From: Acetivibrio ethanolgignens
GTDB lineage: Bacteria > Bacillota > Clostridia > Lachnospirales > Lachnospiraceae
DNA: 57,995 bases
Direction: 5' to 3'
NCBI RefSeq assembly: GCF_001461035.1
Contig: NZ_LNAM01000079.1
Location: 1-57,995, forward strand
The position numbers and the translations under genes were made by a program. The notes below the pieces were generated by a model. That model was not told where the DNA came from and ran no database searches. It saw nothing but the letters and a program-made list of their open reading frames with translations. This document shows, piece after piece, positions 45,895 to 53,836 of this stretch (positions are counted from its first letter, which is position 1; each line of letters opens with the position of its first letter).

Positions 45895-45937
45895 CAAAAA
45901 ATAACGCTCATCCCTCCTATAAAATGAGCGTTATTTT
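45895..45937. terminator. Bidirectional terminator after htrA
   Basis: AAATAACGCTCAT and ATGAGCGTTATTT form a 13-bp perfect stem with A/T runs on both sides, 12 bp after the protease gene stop. Confidence 0.85.
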
Positions 45938-45948
45938 TGTCCTGCTTT

Positions 45949-47502
45949 TTAATATCCAAATCTCTTCAGAAAATCATCTAAAAGTCCATTGTCAAACTGA
46001 TTTTCCTCAGAGTCCTCCTGATTTGGAATCTGCTGTTGCTGGTTTTTCTGCGCATTCTCCCCTGTAGTAAGAGAATTTAGGGAATCTTTTCCCTGCAGAA
46101 TAATCTTTAATTCCTTTTCTGCATAGTCACCGTTTTCATTTCTCTTAACAGTAACCGTAATTTCCGTGCCAACCTTGGTATTATTCACCTTCTGCCTAAC
46201 AGCCTCCATGTTGGTAACTGCATTGCCGTTAATTGCAATGATAATATCGCCCTTTTGCATGCCGCCTTTATCTGCAGCTCCACTCTTTGCTACCTCAGAT
46301 ACATAAACGCCTGTTGGCATATTGTAGAGGTTATTTTCTTCGGTAATATCCATACCGGTAATACCTAAATACCCCTTTTCATCCTCGCTAAGCTTCTGAT
46401 AATTCATTAGCTCATTAATAATCGGTGTGGCAGAGGAAATCGGAATTGCATAGCCCATGCCTTCTACACTGGTATCTGCGTATTTCACGGAATTGATACC
46501 GATAACCTCGCCTCTCATATTCAGAAGTGCACCACCACTGTTTCCAGGATTAATTGCTGCATCCGTCTGTAAAAGCGTCATACTGTTGGAAGATTTGCCA
46601 CTGCTTACACTGACCTGACGGTCGGTAGCACTGATATAGCCTACGGTAATAGACTGGCCATAGCCTAGGGCATTACCAATCGCTACTACTTTTTCTCCCA
46701 GCTGTACGCTGTCGGAGTCACCCAGAGTAGCTACCTTGATGGACTGCAGGGTAGACTGCTTCATATTTTCCAGAGGTACAGAAACTACTGCCAGGTCTGA
46801 AGAAGAATCGGTTCCCTTTACTTCTGCTTCTACTACCTCGTTATCTATAAAGCTTACCTGGATAGTCTTCGCATCTGAAATTACATGATTATTGGTCGCA
46901 ATTAAAAGCTCCTTATTATTCATTCCAACGATAATTCCGGATCCACTTCCCTTCTTGTCTTCAGAGAACTTCTGTCCGAAATAGCTGTAGTTTGCTGTTA
47001 CTGTACTGGTAATAGATACCATAGAAGGCATGCTGTTCTTTATCAGCTGGGTTAAATCCGTCTCATCCTCTGTAGCACCACTTGTCGTAGTCGTAGTTGT
47101 TGTTATCGGCATCTGCACCCTTTCATCACCGCCACGGAAGTAGTCCACTGCAACATCTACCCCCTGGAATACACCGCCAGCTACCAGTCCGAAAACAGCT
47201 GCCACTGCTGCCACCTTTACAAGCTTTACACCAAAGCCTTGCTTTTTCTCCTTACTCTGAGTACCAGCCCCACCTGCTGTACCGCTATAGCCCGTCTGTC
47301 CCTGGGTGTTCCCCTGATTCCAGTCAGCACTTCCAGCGGTATACCAGTCGGAGTCTCCCGCAGTATGCCAGCCCTGATTTTCCTGGCCTGTACTCTGCTG
47401 TGTCTGTCCCTGCTTCTGGTAGCAGCTGCTGTAATCTGCCGCTCCATAATTCTGCTCCTGATTCCAGTTATTTTGTTCATTATTGTTATTATTCTCGTTC
47501 AT
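45949..47502 (-). CDS. HtrA/DegP-like membrane-anchored serine protease
   Basis: 517 aa. The cytosolic N-terminus (about 90 residues) is rich in Asn, Gln, Gly and Thr. One membrane helix (VAAVAAVFGLVAGGVFQG) follows, then a trypsin-like domain with His in ATNNHVISDAK (about 205), Asp in SSSDLAVVSV (about 234) and Ser in NPGNSGGALL (about 322), and one PDZ domain (about 377-457). It degrades misfolded proteins outside the membrane, like HtrA/HtrB of Bacillus. ATG at 47502 follows AAGGAAGG; an upstream in-frame ATG is weaker. Confidence 0.92.
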   Translation of the reverse strand: MNENNNNNEQNNWNQEQNYGAADYSSCYQKQGQTQQSTGQENQGWHTAGDSDWYTAGSADWNQGNTQGQTGYSGTAGGAGTQSKEKKQGFGVKLVKVAAVAAVFGLVAGGVFQGVDVAVDYFRGGDERVQMPITTTTTTTSGATEDETDLTQLIKNSMPSMVSITSTVTANYSYFGQKFSEDKKGSGSGIIVGMNNKELLIATNNHVISDAKTIQVSFIDNEVVEAEVKGTDSSSDLAVVSVPLENMKQSTLQSIKVATLGDSDSVQLGEKVVAIGNALGYGQSITVGYISATDRQVSVSSGKSSNSMTLLQTDAAINPGNSGGALLNMRGEVIGINSVKYADTSVEGMGYAIPISSATPIINELMNYQKLSEDEKGYLGITGMDITEENNLYNMPTGVYVSEVAKSGAADKGGMQKGDIIIAINGNAVTNMEAVRQKVNNTKVGTEITVTVKRNENGDYAEKELKIILQGKDSLNSLTTGENAQKNQQQQIPNQEDSEENQFDNGLLDDFLKRFGY

Positions 47503-47624
47503 ATGATACCTTCCTTTCATCTGCTCTCTCTTCTTTGTTTCTAGTGCTATTCTAACAATAATTTGTGTTCAATCTGTGAAAGTATTCTTAATAAACTATG
47601 ATAAATCTATGTTTTTCCTGTGAA

Positions 47625-47659
47625 AAAAAAGGAAGGCAAATAGCAAAGCCTTCCTTTTC
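47625..47659 (-). terminator. Terminator of Cys-rich protein gene
   Basis: AAAAGGAAGGC and GCCTTCCTTTT pair, followed on the minus strand by T8. It sits directly after the 148-aa gene. Confidence 0.85.
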
Positions 47660-47662
47660 TTA

Positions 47663-48109
47663 TTATTCCTGCTTTTGATTAAATGCCTCCACAACTAAAT
47701 CTGCCTGTCGCTGCCCCTCTTCATGGAGCTTGGAAAGATATGCAAAAGCACTTCCCATATACTCCCGTTCTTCGCCAAACAAAGCTACCTCATAACAGCT
47801 TCTTATCACGTTAATAATACAATTTGCAAAATGCATCTCTCCACAGGAACGGCATATTTTCAATATATTTGCAATCCCTGTTGCCATATCCTCCTCGCAG
47901 TAGAGCTTGGTATCTCCGACAGGAATCTGATCCATACCATTTTCTACATAGGTTACTTTATCCTTTAAGCAATTAGTCAGGCATTTTTTGGCATATCCTA
48001 CCAGACATTCCTCTTTATCGCAGCCACCACATACGCCTTCTGTCAGACAGACATTACCCAAATCCTTGAGGGCTATTTCATCATTCAGTTCTTCATACAT
48101 AATTCCCAT
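47663..48109 (-). CDS. Cysteine-rich protein, unknown function
   Basis: 148 aa with nine or more cysteines. CGGCDKEECLVGYAKKCLTNC could bind a metal; CRSCGEMHFANCIINVIRSCYE follows, and the C-terminal half is helical (LSKLHEEGQRQADLVVEAF). It is soluble, with no signal peptide. AAAGGAG lies ahead of the ATG. It is a single-gene unit with its own terminator. I do not recognise the family; metal or Fe-S binding is only inferred from the cysteine spacing. Confidence 0.7.
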   Translation of the reverse strand: MGIMYEELNDEIALKDLGNVCLTEGVCGGCDKEECLVGYAKKCLTNCLKDKVTYVENGMDQIPVGDTKLYCEEDMATGIANILKICRSCGEMHFANCIINVIRSCYEVALFGEEREYMGSAFAYLSKLHEEGQRQADLVVEAFNQKQE

Positions 48110-48386
48110 AGCAGTTCTCCTTTGTTTTTATTAACGATGATTAAAATATTATTTATTAATTATACTCCGGATTCTGCGATAGTACAAGCTTTTTTCATGA
48201 CAATTCCCTCTTATTTCCCGTCTTTAGGATTTAGCAGCATATTTCTTTGAGAGTTAATTATATATCATTTTTCAGTAAGTCAGCATAATTGCTGGCTTTT
48301 TTGTTATTCAAAAAAAATTGACAAAATTTCTTTTTATCTGTTGTATAAATAGTGCTATGCTACTATACTATAAGAGGGTGATTTTT

Positions 48387-48602
48387 GTGGCATACTTTCT
48401 TAAAAAAACTAATAATAAAAAAGGTACTTATCTTCAGATTCATTCAAGCTTTTATGATCCTGAGCGTGGACATACAGCTCATAAAGCATACAAACCTGTT
48501 GGCTATGTTCACGAACTTCAGACAAAAGGAATTGATGATCCTATCGCATTTTATAAAGAAGAAGTTATTAAACTCAACCAGGAACTTAAGGCTGCTAAAG
48601 AT
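48387..48602 (+). pseudogene. IS1634/IS4-type transposase, 5' fragment
   Basis: A GTG start with GAGGGTGA ahead begins VAYFLKKTNNKKGTYLQIHS, then YDPERGHTAHKAYKPVGYVH and FYKEEVIKLNQELKAAKD, the opening of an IS1634-like DDE transposase. After about 72 codons it runs into the 3' broken end of a group II intron. The rest of the transposase, including the DDE residues, is absent. TTGACA and TGTATA-like boxes lie upstream. The gap 48110-48386 holds this promoter and a weak hairpin at 48281-48294 with T8. Confidence 0.75.
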
Positions 48603-48825
48603 GCTTGTTTGATTTTACTTGTTTGTATGCCTTGTTAAGGTTTTCTTCTCGCAAAATCAGCTCCAAAAGATTGTTCGTCCAATAGTCTGTGATGACACCG
48701 CTCTTTTCAGTAATCTTAGAGTAGTCGGACACTTCTGCATACTCTTTCTGTTCCGCAGATACCATTTGCAGATAGTCCTCCATATGAAGTTGTCTGTCCT
48801 TAAGTCCATCATTGGTTACTTTCAT
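48603..48825 (-). pseudogene. Group II intron reverse transcriptase, N-terminal fragment
   Basis: About 75 codons: MKVTNDGLKDRQLHMEDYLQ, then the LELILREENLNKAYKQVKSN motif that opens intron-encoded RT domain 0. The frame ends right at the junction with the transposase stub. GGAGATGTGA lies ahead of the ATG. No catalytic YADD is present, so it is inactive. Confidence 0.8.
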
Positions 48826-49223
48826 TTACTCACATCTCCTAAAGTTCAGTCCTTTCCACCATGTTTGCAACCACAATGGTACTATGACCTCTGCTGACTT
48901 CTTACCATTTGTTGTTACTACAAGTTTCGTACTCTGTTTCCACTTGCTGGCAAGACCTCCCTTGGTACCACACGTTTCTTTCTCTCCATATATCTGCCAC
49001 ATTTACCATAGTTAATTCCGAGTAGTTATTGGACTTTAGTTTGTTATGCAACCTTATCCTTAACTATAGCCTGATGTGATTTCTGTTCGTCAGACCAGAG
49101 ATTTGCCGACAGCTTCCTTCAGATTCCACCTCACGATGGACACCCTTGCTGTTCGGCTATACACTTCCTCGTTGCCTAGGCGTGTTCGGGACTTTCACCC
49201 GTTAGAGCGCGCCCATGGCGCGC
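48603..49223 (-). mobile_element. Group II intron, 5' half only
   Basis: The minus strand from 49223 reads GCGCGCC-AT-GGGCGCGC, then TCTAACGGGTGAAAGTCC and further ribozyme domain I sequence, followed by the start of the intron reverse transcriptase. The 3' half of the RT and domains V-VI are missing. It ends abruptly against the IS1634-type fragment at 48602/48603. A terminator hairpin stands just upstream of the 5' end, the usual insertion site of class C introns. The stretch 48826-49223 has no gene other than this RNA. Confidence 0.75.
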
Positions 49224-49265
49224 AAACAAAAGGACCGGACTCCAGATATAATCTGTTGTCCGATC
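49224..49265 (-). terminator. Terminator hairpin used as intron landing site
   Basis: GATCGGAC and GTCCGGTC (minus strand, one wobble) pair around a 17-nt loop, followed by CTTTTGTTT and then the 5' end of the truncated intron. Confidence 0.65.
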
Positions 49266-49414
49266 TCTTTATATTTAACATTTCTATTTTTCCTTTTATC
49301 AAAAATCTCTTAAATATATCTATTTGGAATCTATACATTATAAGAAACTTTATTTCAAAACTAAACTGTTTTCTAATCTCTCCTTGAGTTTCACATAAAA
49401 CTTTTTATTCATAC

Positions 49415-50092
49415 TCATTTATTAATTATATCTCTTGGATATAAAGATAACATCTGACTTTTTAGCGTTTCTATAATCTGCAATGTTTCTTCTGATGTAA
49501 CAAAAAACTCATTATTCATTACATCCTTATAAGTAACATATGTTGTATCACCCGATATTGACATTATCACATTCTGATGATCTTCATAACAAAAAACTGG
49601 TGTAATATAAAAATCGTCGTACAATTTAACTACTAGGGTTCCAGTTTCTATATCTTCACTTACAGCCTCCCCAAATACCAAATATTCCTTTCCAACCTCC
49701 ATGATATTCACAAATCCTCTTTCAATCGAGTCAGGATTTCCATCTAAAACTAATTGCCAATGTTTAGAAAAAATATATATTTCTTCACCTTTTTCCAATT
49801 CATTACCTGCATATACTTCCCTAATTACTACCTTCTGCCTGTCCACCTGAAACAAATGCTCAATTTCTCCAGTCACTTCTACTCTTAATATAATAGCTGA
49901 ATTGGGCAAGCTTTGGGACATGACATCACATTCATTCTCTGCAATACTTTCTGCTAATTCTGTAACCTGAATCTGCGCCAGATAATTTTCTTCTTTCACC
50001 AAATCTGTATATGTCTGTTTTTTCACAATACCAAACGCCATTACTGCTAAAAATACACATACGGTAAAAAACAATAATAACTTTTGCCTCAT
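49415..50092 (-). CDS. Membrane-anchored extracellular protein of ABC cassette
   Basis: 225 aa. A single N-terminal helix (LLLFFTVCVFLAVMAFGIV) acts as uncleaved anchor or signal; the rest is a beta-rich extracytoplasmic domain (VVIREVYAGNELEKGEEIYI, VGKEYLVFGEAVSEDIETG). The ATG overlaps the TGA of the ATPase gene (ATGA). It is the last gene of the five-gene cassette; an immunity or accessory export function is inferred from position only. I recognise no family. Confidence 0.7.
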   Translation of the reverse strand: MRQKLLLFFTVCVFLAVMAFGIVKKQTYTDLVKEENYLAQIQVTELAESIAENECDVMSQSLPNSAIILRVEVTGEIEHLFQVDRQKVVIREVYAGNELEKGEEIYIFSKHWQLVLDGNPDSIERGFVNIMEVGKEYLVFGEAVSEDIETGTLVVKLYDDFYITPVFCYEDHQNVIMSISGDTTYVTYKDVMNNEFFVTSEETLQIIETLKSQMLSLYPRDIINK

Positions 50093-50733
50093 AAACTCGC
50101 CTCCTGCTTTATTACCTGACCATTTTCTACTCTGTACCATTCATCTGACAAAACCTGAATATCCTCTTTATTATGACTTGCCACCAAAATCAATGCCCCT
50201 CTTGCTTTTTCCTCTAAAATGATTTTTCGGATTTCCTCTACCCCCGTTTCATCAAGAGCATTTGTAGGCTCATCTAACATAATTACATCAGGTTTTTCCA
50301 TAATAGCCTGAGCAATTGCAAGACGCTGTTTCATTCCAAGTGAATATTTTCCATATAATCTTTTATCATATGGATTCAATCCAACACGGGTAATAGCTTG
50401 AATTATCTCTTCCTGCCCAATTCTCTTTGTCAAGTTGGCAAGATATGTAAGATTTTGTATACCTGTAAAGTTAGGATATAAACCTGCATTTTCTATGATA
50501 ATTCCCAAACTCGGCAATACTGAAAAATCTTTGTGAAGAATTTTTTCTTCCCATACAATGCTACCAGAATCTATTTTCATTAGCCCCGATAATGCTCGAA
50601 ACAACATTGTTTTCCCTGATCCATTTTTTCCGACAAATCCATATACGTTTCCGCTTTTTAAACAAAGACTAACATTAGAAAGTATCGCTTTTTCTCGTAT
50701 CGTTTTGTTTATGTTTTTTGCAACTAATTCCAC
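50089..50733 (-). CDS. ABC transporter ATPase of secreted-peptide cassette
   Basis: 214 aa. Walker A GKNGSGKTM (Met replaces the usual Ser/Thr after GKT), Q-loop IIENAGLYPNFTGIQNLTYL, signature YSLGMKQRLAIAQAI (LSGGQ replaced by YSLGM, as in lantibiotic-immunity ATPases), Walker B VIMLDEPTNALD and ASHNKED switch His. The YSLGMKQR form is typical of ABC-2 and immunity exporters. It is encoded directly after the two permeases. Confidence 0.88.
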   Translation of the reverse strand: MELVAKNINKTIREKAILSNVSLCLKSGNVYGFVGKNGSGKTMLFRALSGLMKIDSGSIVWEEKILHKDFSVLPSLGIIIENAGLYPNFTGIQNLTYLANLTKRIGQEEIIQAITRVGLNPYDKRLYGKYSLGMKQRLAIAQAIMEKPDVIMLDEPTNALDETGVEEIRKIILEEKARGALILVASHNKEDIQVLSDEWYRVENGQVIKQEASL

Positions 50734-51564
50734 TTATGCTACCTCCGTTTCCAAATCTGAAACCAATAAATCGTACTCTTTTATAATAAACGCACCTGTA
50801 GATGTAATAATTATTCCAAACAGCAAAAACATTATTAGGGAACACTTCAAATCTACTTGCATATCAGATGATGTTAGAACTTGATTGGCACTTACCATAT
50901 TACTGCTATGCCAGCCCAATACCAGATGGGCAATAGGATTCCATTTTAAAACATTTCCATAAGATAACTTACCATCATAATATTTTACAATCAAATCCAT
51001 AAGATTTAACAACACTATACAAACCAACTGTACAGAAATCACTAACGCATATGCGGTACTGCTCCCCAAATATATAGCAAGCAAATTTACTGAAAGTGTC
51101 ATTCCATACATCCACAACGAATGGATTAGAAGATGATATGCCATCAACACTATTCCTGCACTGTCTATCTGCAATCCGTAGCGGCTGGCAGTTGTAAGTA
51201 TTGTTACTGCCAGTAAAAGCATATTAAATATACATACTGCCCCTCCTAAATAACTGACTTCCCCAATATACCATCTCACACGATGCGGATAACGTGAAAA
51301 AATATAAATGCTTGCTGTACAAAAATGACGATATAACATAATTCCTGCATACAATTCAAAAATAAACTCGGGAAACAATCGCATTGCAAAAGATGCAAGT
51401 TCAGAATATGAAAAACCCAATACGAAACTACCTCTTGAACCACTTAGCTGTAAAATCATTTCTGAGAGCGAAGTTACCCCATTATGTGGATTTATATACA
51501 TCACAGAAAGATATACACCACTTACTACCGCTATCAAAAACAATAGCCGATACCTATACTTCAT
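50734..51564 (-). CDS. ABC-2-like permease 2 of secreted-peptide cassette
   Basis: 276 aa with about six helices; a large extracellular loop follows helix 1 (NGVTSLSEMILQLSGSRGSF). The start codon overlaps the stop of permease 1 (TAATG at 51562-51566); a TTG three codons earlier is an alternative. No named family recognised. The gene is directly followed by the ATPase, so the two proteins and the partner permease probably form one transporter. Confidence 0.75.
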   Translation of the reverse strand: MKYRYRLLFLIAVVSGVYLSVMYINPHNGVTSLSEMILQLSGSRGSFVLGFSYSELASFAMRLFPEFIFELYAGIMLYRHFCTASIYIFSRYPHRVRWYIGEVSYLGGAVCIFNMLLLAVTILTTASRYGLQIDSAGIVLMAYHLLIHSLWMYGMTLSVNLLAIYLGSSTAYALVISVQLVCIVLLNLMDLIVKYYDGKLSYGNVLKWNPIAHLVLGWHSSNMVSANQVLTSSDMQVDLKCSLIMFLLFGIIITSTGAFIIKEYDLLVSDLETEVA

Positions 51565-52409
51565 TACAAACAATCCTTTCTTCCGCTAACACAGATAGCG
51601 CCTATCAAAAATAGAACAAGCCCAAATATACCTATTAACCCGAAACTTATACTCTTTAATTCATCATTAAAAAGCAGAACATAATCATACCACTTGATAC
51701 TAGGTGCTTCTTCCGGAAAACCATTCGCTAATATCGTTGACATATTTAAAGCAACAAAGACTGGCAGAAAAAGAAAAATATTATATTTAACTCTTTTAAT
51801 TGAAGATACCGCCACGGTAAAAACACCAAACAACCCTGATACAGCTCCAAAAAAAAGCGTCCCAATCACAGCATAAAGACAAGGGGAATATAGGTATATA
51901 CTTTTCATAAAGTAATGATTTACACCAATTCTGTAAGCACTATCATATATTGACAGATTTGATAAATCACCCGTTGCAGAAAGAGGAAATGACAGACAAT
52001 TCAAAATAATCTCCAATAAAAAAGGTACTGTAAAAATAATCATTGTTGTCAAAAATGCGGACAAGTATTTACTTACCAGATATGTAAAATTTCCTAATCT
52101 GGAAACCAAAAAAAACCTTGTGCCAATCTGATATTCCCTTGCCAACGAAAACCCCGCCGGACATACCACTAAAAGCGGATATAGTTGTATCAACAATAGT
52201 GTATTTGTTGCATTCCAATTTGTACGATTATAACTTAACAAAAGCAATTTCATTGGTTGATACATCTCCAAAATATCTCTGTCTTGAAAATATAGCACAT
52301 TACCAATAAAATTGATAATTACTATAAAAAATAAAACATAAAATACACAAACGGTTTCCTTTTTTTTCAACATAAAAGCAGTTTGTGATATTGTAGTTTT
52401 AAATATCAT
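51564..52409 (-). CDS. ABC-2-like permease 1 of secreted-peptide cassette
   Basis: 281 aa, about six or seven helices. The layout (helix 1, loop, helix 2 at QLYPLLVVCPAGFSLAREYQ, then helices 3-6) is that of ABC-2-type permeases. AGGAG lies before the ATG. It is separated from the peptide gene by a 128-bp spacer with a strong hairpin. A peptide or lipid substrate is plausible but not shown. Confidence 0.75.
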   Translation of the reverse strand: MIFKTTISQTAFMLKKKETVCVFYVLFFIVIINFIGNVLYFQDRDILEMYQPMKLLLLSYNRTNWNATNTLLLIQLYPLLVVCPAGFSLAREYQIGTRFFLVSRLGNFTYLVSKYLSAFLTTMIIFTVPFLLEIILNCLSFPLSATGDLSNLSIYDSAYRIGVNHYFMKSIYLYSPCLYAVIGTLFFGAVSGLFGVFTVAVSSIKRVKYNIFLFLPVFVALNMSTILANGFPEEAPSIKWYDYVLLFNDELKSISFGLIGIFGLVLFLIGAICVSGRKDCL

Positions 52410-52450
52410 ATAAAAATTCTCCTATAAATATATTATTTGTAGACAAGATG

Positions 52451-52508
52451 TAGCAAATGGTGAGCATTGTCGATAATATTACGTTATATAATCACTCACC
52501 ATTTGCTA
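52451..52508 (-). other. Intercistronic stem-loop
   Basis: TAGCAAATGGTGAG and CTCACCATTTGCTA pair perfectly (14 bp) around a 30-nt loop. There is no T-run on the minus strand, so it is not a standard terminator. In bacteriocin operons such hairpins protect the peptide mRNA or lower expression of the transporter; that role here is inference. Confidence 0.7.
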
Positions 52509-52537
52509 TAAATATGTTTTCAAACTCTATCCTGCAA

Positions 52538-52948
52538 TTATTTTCCCCTATAATTCACAACTGCCTCAGCCGCCGAGCTTGTGTTCCCTCTGAACTGGAT
52601 ATATACCGTTTTTAATGACAAATATCCGTCCTTAATAGGAAGTTCCTCATATCCTTCGCCTTCTTTCAAAACCACATAATCTTTTTTCATTATCAGCGTT
52701 CCTGAAGAGTTTACAACACGTGATTGTATCTTTGAAAAATTATCATTGCCACTTGTTGGATATACAGAATCACAGCTTGCTTCTATATAAGAATAATTTC
52801 CTGTTCTTGTCACATCCTTTTTGGTAGTCCATGCCTGATCTTTAGGCAAAGAAACCACTACATTGGTAGCCGCCAAAGCAGATATTGACATCATGCAAAA
52901 CATTGCCATTGCGACAATTACTGTTGTAATTTTCTTTTTCTTATTCAT
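52538..52948 (-). CDS. Small secreted protein of ABC cassette
   Basis: 136 aa. A signal peptide (KKKKITTVIVAMAMFCMMSI, cut after ALA-A) gives a mature protein of about 110 residues that is beta-rich, with two Thr-Lys clusters, one cysteine and the ending SAAEAVVNYRGK. No enzymatic motif and no known bacteriocin match that I recognise. ATG at 52948 follows TGGAGG by 8 bp. It is the first gene after the promoter and probably the exported cargo or an effector. Confidence 0.75.
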   Translation of the reverse strand: MNKKKKITTVIVAMAMFCMMSISALAATNVVVSLPKDQAWTTKKDVTRTGNYSYIEASCDSVYPTSGNDNFSKIQSRVVNSSGTLIMKKDYVVLKEGEGYEELPIKDGYLSLKTVYIQFRGNTSSAAEAVVNYRGK

Positions 52949-53035
52949 TGCGTTTTCCTCCATCTCACAAACAAGTTTAAAGTTGCCATCACACTAGATT
53001 TTATCCATCTCTAATCATATAAATCCCCCCTTCTA

Positions 53036-53064
53036 TTAATATAAATGAATTTTAACAAATTCAA
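53036..53064 (-). promoter_or_regulatory. Promoter of the secreted-peptide cassette
   Basis: Minus strand TTGAAT (53059-53064), 17-bp spacer, TATTAA (53036-53041). It lies about 90 bp before the secreted protein start. The weak -35 fits a promoter that needs an activator at the direct repeats just upstream. Confidence 0.55.
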
Positions 53065-53085
53065 TCCATAACAACAATATCTCTT

Positions 53086-53119
53086 GCAGAAAGTGGATAT
53101 TTTGAGCAGAAAATGGACA
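53086..53119 (-). promoter_or_regulatory. Direct repeats, possible LytTR-type activator site
   Basis: GCAGAAAGTGGATA (53086-53099) and GCAGAAAATGGACA (53106-53119), period exactly 20 bp, about two helical turns, and 22 bp upstream of the -35. On the coding strand they read TGTCCATTTTCTGC and TATCCACTTTCTGC. Paired direct repeats in this position are the layout of LytTR response-regulator sites in quorum-sensing bacteriocin loci. No LytTR gene is in the window. Confidence 0.55.
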
Positions 53120-53159
53120 CAAAAGTTGCTTTACCATATTTATGATAAAACTGCTTGCT

Positions 53160-53396
53160 TTAAAATACTATGCACTTATTAATCTGCCTATCTTCTAACA
53201 ATCTGCATTGATAAATACTCAACAAATTCTTCTGGGCCTGGCAATCGTCCTGATCCAAACAGGCTATCCCACTTATGTCTCGTTGTTCAAAAAACAACCA
53301 TAATAGCTTTCTCCATTTCCTCTCTAATTTCACTTTCACTTTTTCCCTCTCTTTTAGCATTTTTTTAATTTCATCTTTAGCAGCTCTCTTATTCAA
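53160..53396 (-). CDS. Small basic helical protein, unknown function
   Basis: 78 aa from a TTG start with AAGGAAAAG ahead. The N-terminal half is highly basic and helical (KDEIKKMLKEREKVKVKLER); the C-terminal half is hydrophobic with three cysteines. It is divergent from the XRE gene, in the spacer between the cassette and the regulator. It could be a DNA-binding or membrane-associated small protein, or may not be a gene. Confidence 0.4.
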   Translation of the reverse strand: MNKRAAKDEIKKMLKEREKVKVKLERKWRKLLWLFFEQRDISGIACLDQDDCQAQKNLLSIYQCRLLEDRQINKCIVF

Positions 53397-53463
53397 TCGT
53401 CTTTTCCTTTCTTGTAGTATAACTTCTTATCTATAACATTTTATAACTGATATGTTAATTCTA

Positions 53464-53484
53464 ACTAATGTATACTTAATTAGT
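53464..53484. promoter_or_regulatory. Inverted repeat upstream of XRE gene
   Basis: ACTAAT and ATTAGT separated by 9 bp, in the 139-bp intergenic region before the XRE regulator and the divergent small gene. It could be the regulator's own operator; this is a weak guess. Confidence 0.3.
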
Positions 53485-53535
53485 CAAACAGTTTGTGTCT
53501 ACTTAATATGACACTTTTCGACAGGAGGTACACAA

Positions 53536-53769
53536 TTGAGCCAAAACGGAAGTATTAAAATTCACTTAGGGCAACTACTCAAAGAGTCTGGTTTAAGTAA
53601 AAACAAATTCTGTCAGAAAGCAGAAATTCAACGTTCTCAACTAAATGGATATATCAATAATTCCATTACTCGGCTGGATACGGAAGTGCTTGTGCGAATA
53701 TGCAAGACACTAAATTGTTCCATCTCGGATCTATTGGAGTATATTCCACCTGATGAAAAAATAGGGTAG
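53536..53769 (+). CDS. XRE-family HTH regulator (YozG-like)
   Basis: 77 aa. It has a complete helix-turn-helix of the short Cro/CI type: LGQLLKESGLSKNKFCQKAE followed by IQRSQLNGYI and a C-terminal LVRICKTLNCSISDLLEYIP. TTG start with ACAGGAGG ahead. The last codons (IG and the TAG stop at 53767-53769) fall inside the adjacent group II intron, which inserted in the opposite orientation. It may control the divergent small gene or the ABC cassette. Confidence 0.8.
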   Translation: MSQNGSIKIHLGQLLKESGLSKNKFCQKAEIQRSQLNGYINNSITRLDTEVLVRICKTLNCSISDLLEYIPPDEKIG

Positions 53770-53799
53770 AGGGAGAATAATTTTCTCGCCCCTCCCATT

Positions 53800-53830
53800 G
53801 AACCGTACGTACGGGTCTCGTATACGGCTC
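53800..53830 (-). ncRNA. Group II intron domain V
   Basis: Minus strand GAGCCGTATACGAGA and CCCGTACGTACGGTTC form the catalytic domain V hairpin, with the AGC catalytic triad at its base (GAGCCG) and a short distal stem. It follows the RT gene directly, in the expected order. Confidence 0.9.
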
Positions 53831-53836
53831 TACAAT

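Noticed and set aside
45822-45900. Strong promoter for the secreted-peptide remnant
   Set aside because: A TATAAT is present, but no convincing -35 lies at the right distance and the start codon is missing.
53041-53160. Possible CRISPR array or other repeat array from the GCAGAAANTGGANA copies
   Set aside because: Only two copies 20 bp apart and no spacers; better explained as a paired regulator site.
53160-53396. Antitoxin or toxin partner of the XRE gene
   Set aside because: The gene is divergent, lacks known toxin motifs and its coding status is doubtful.
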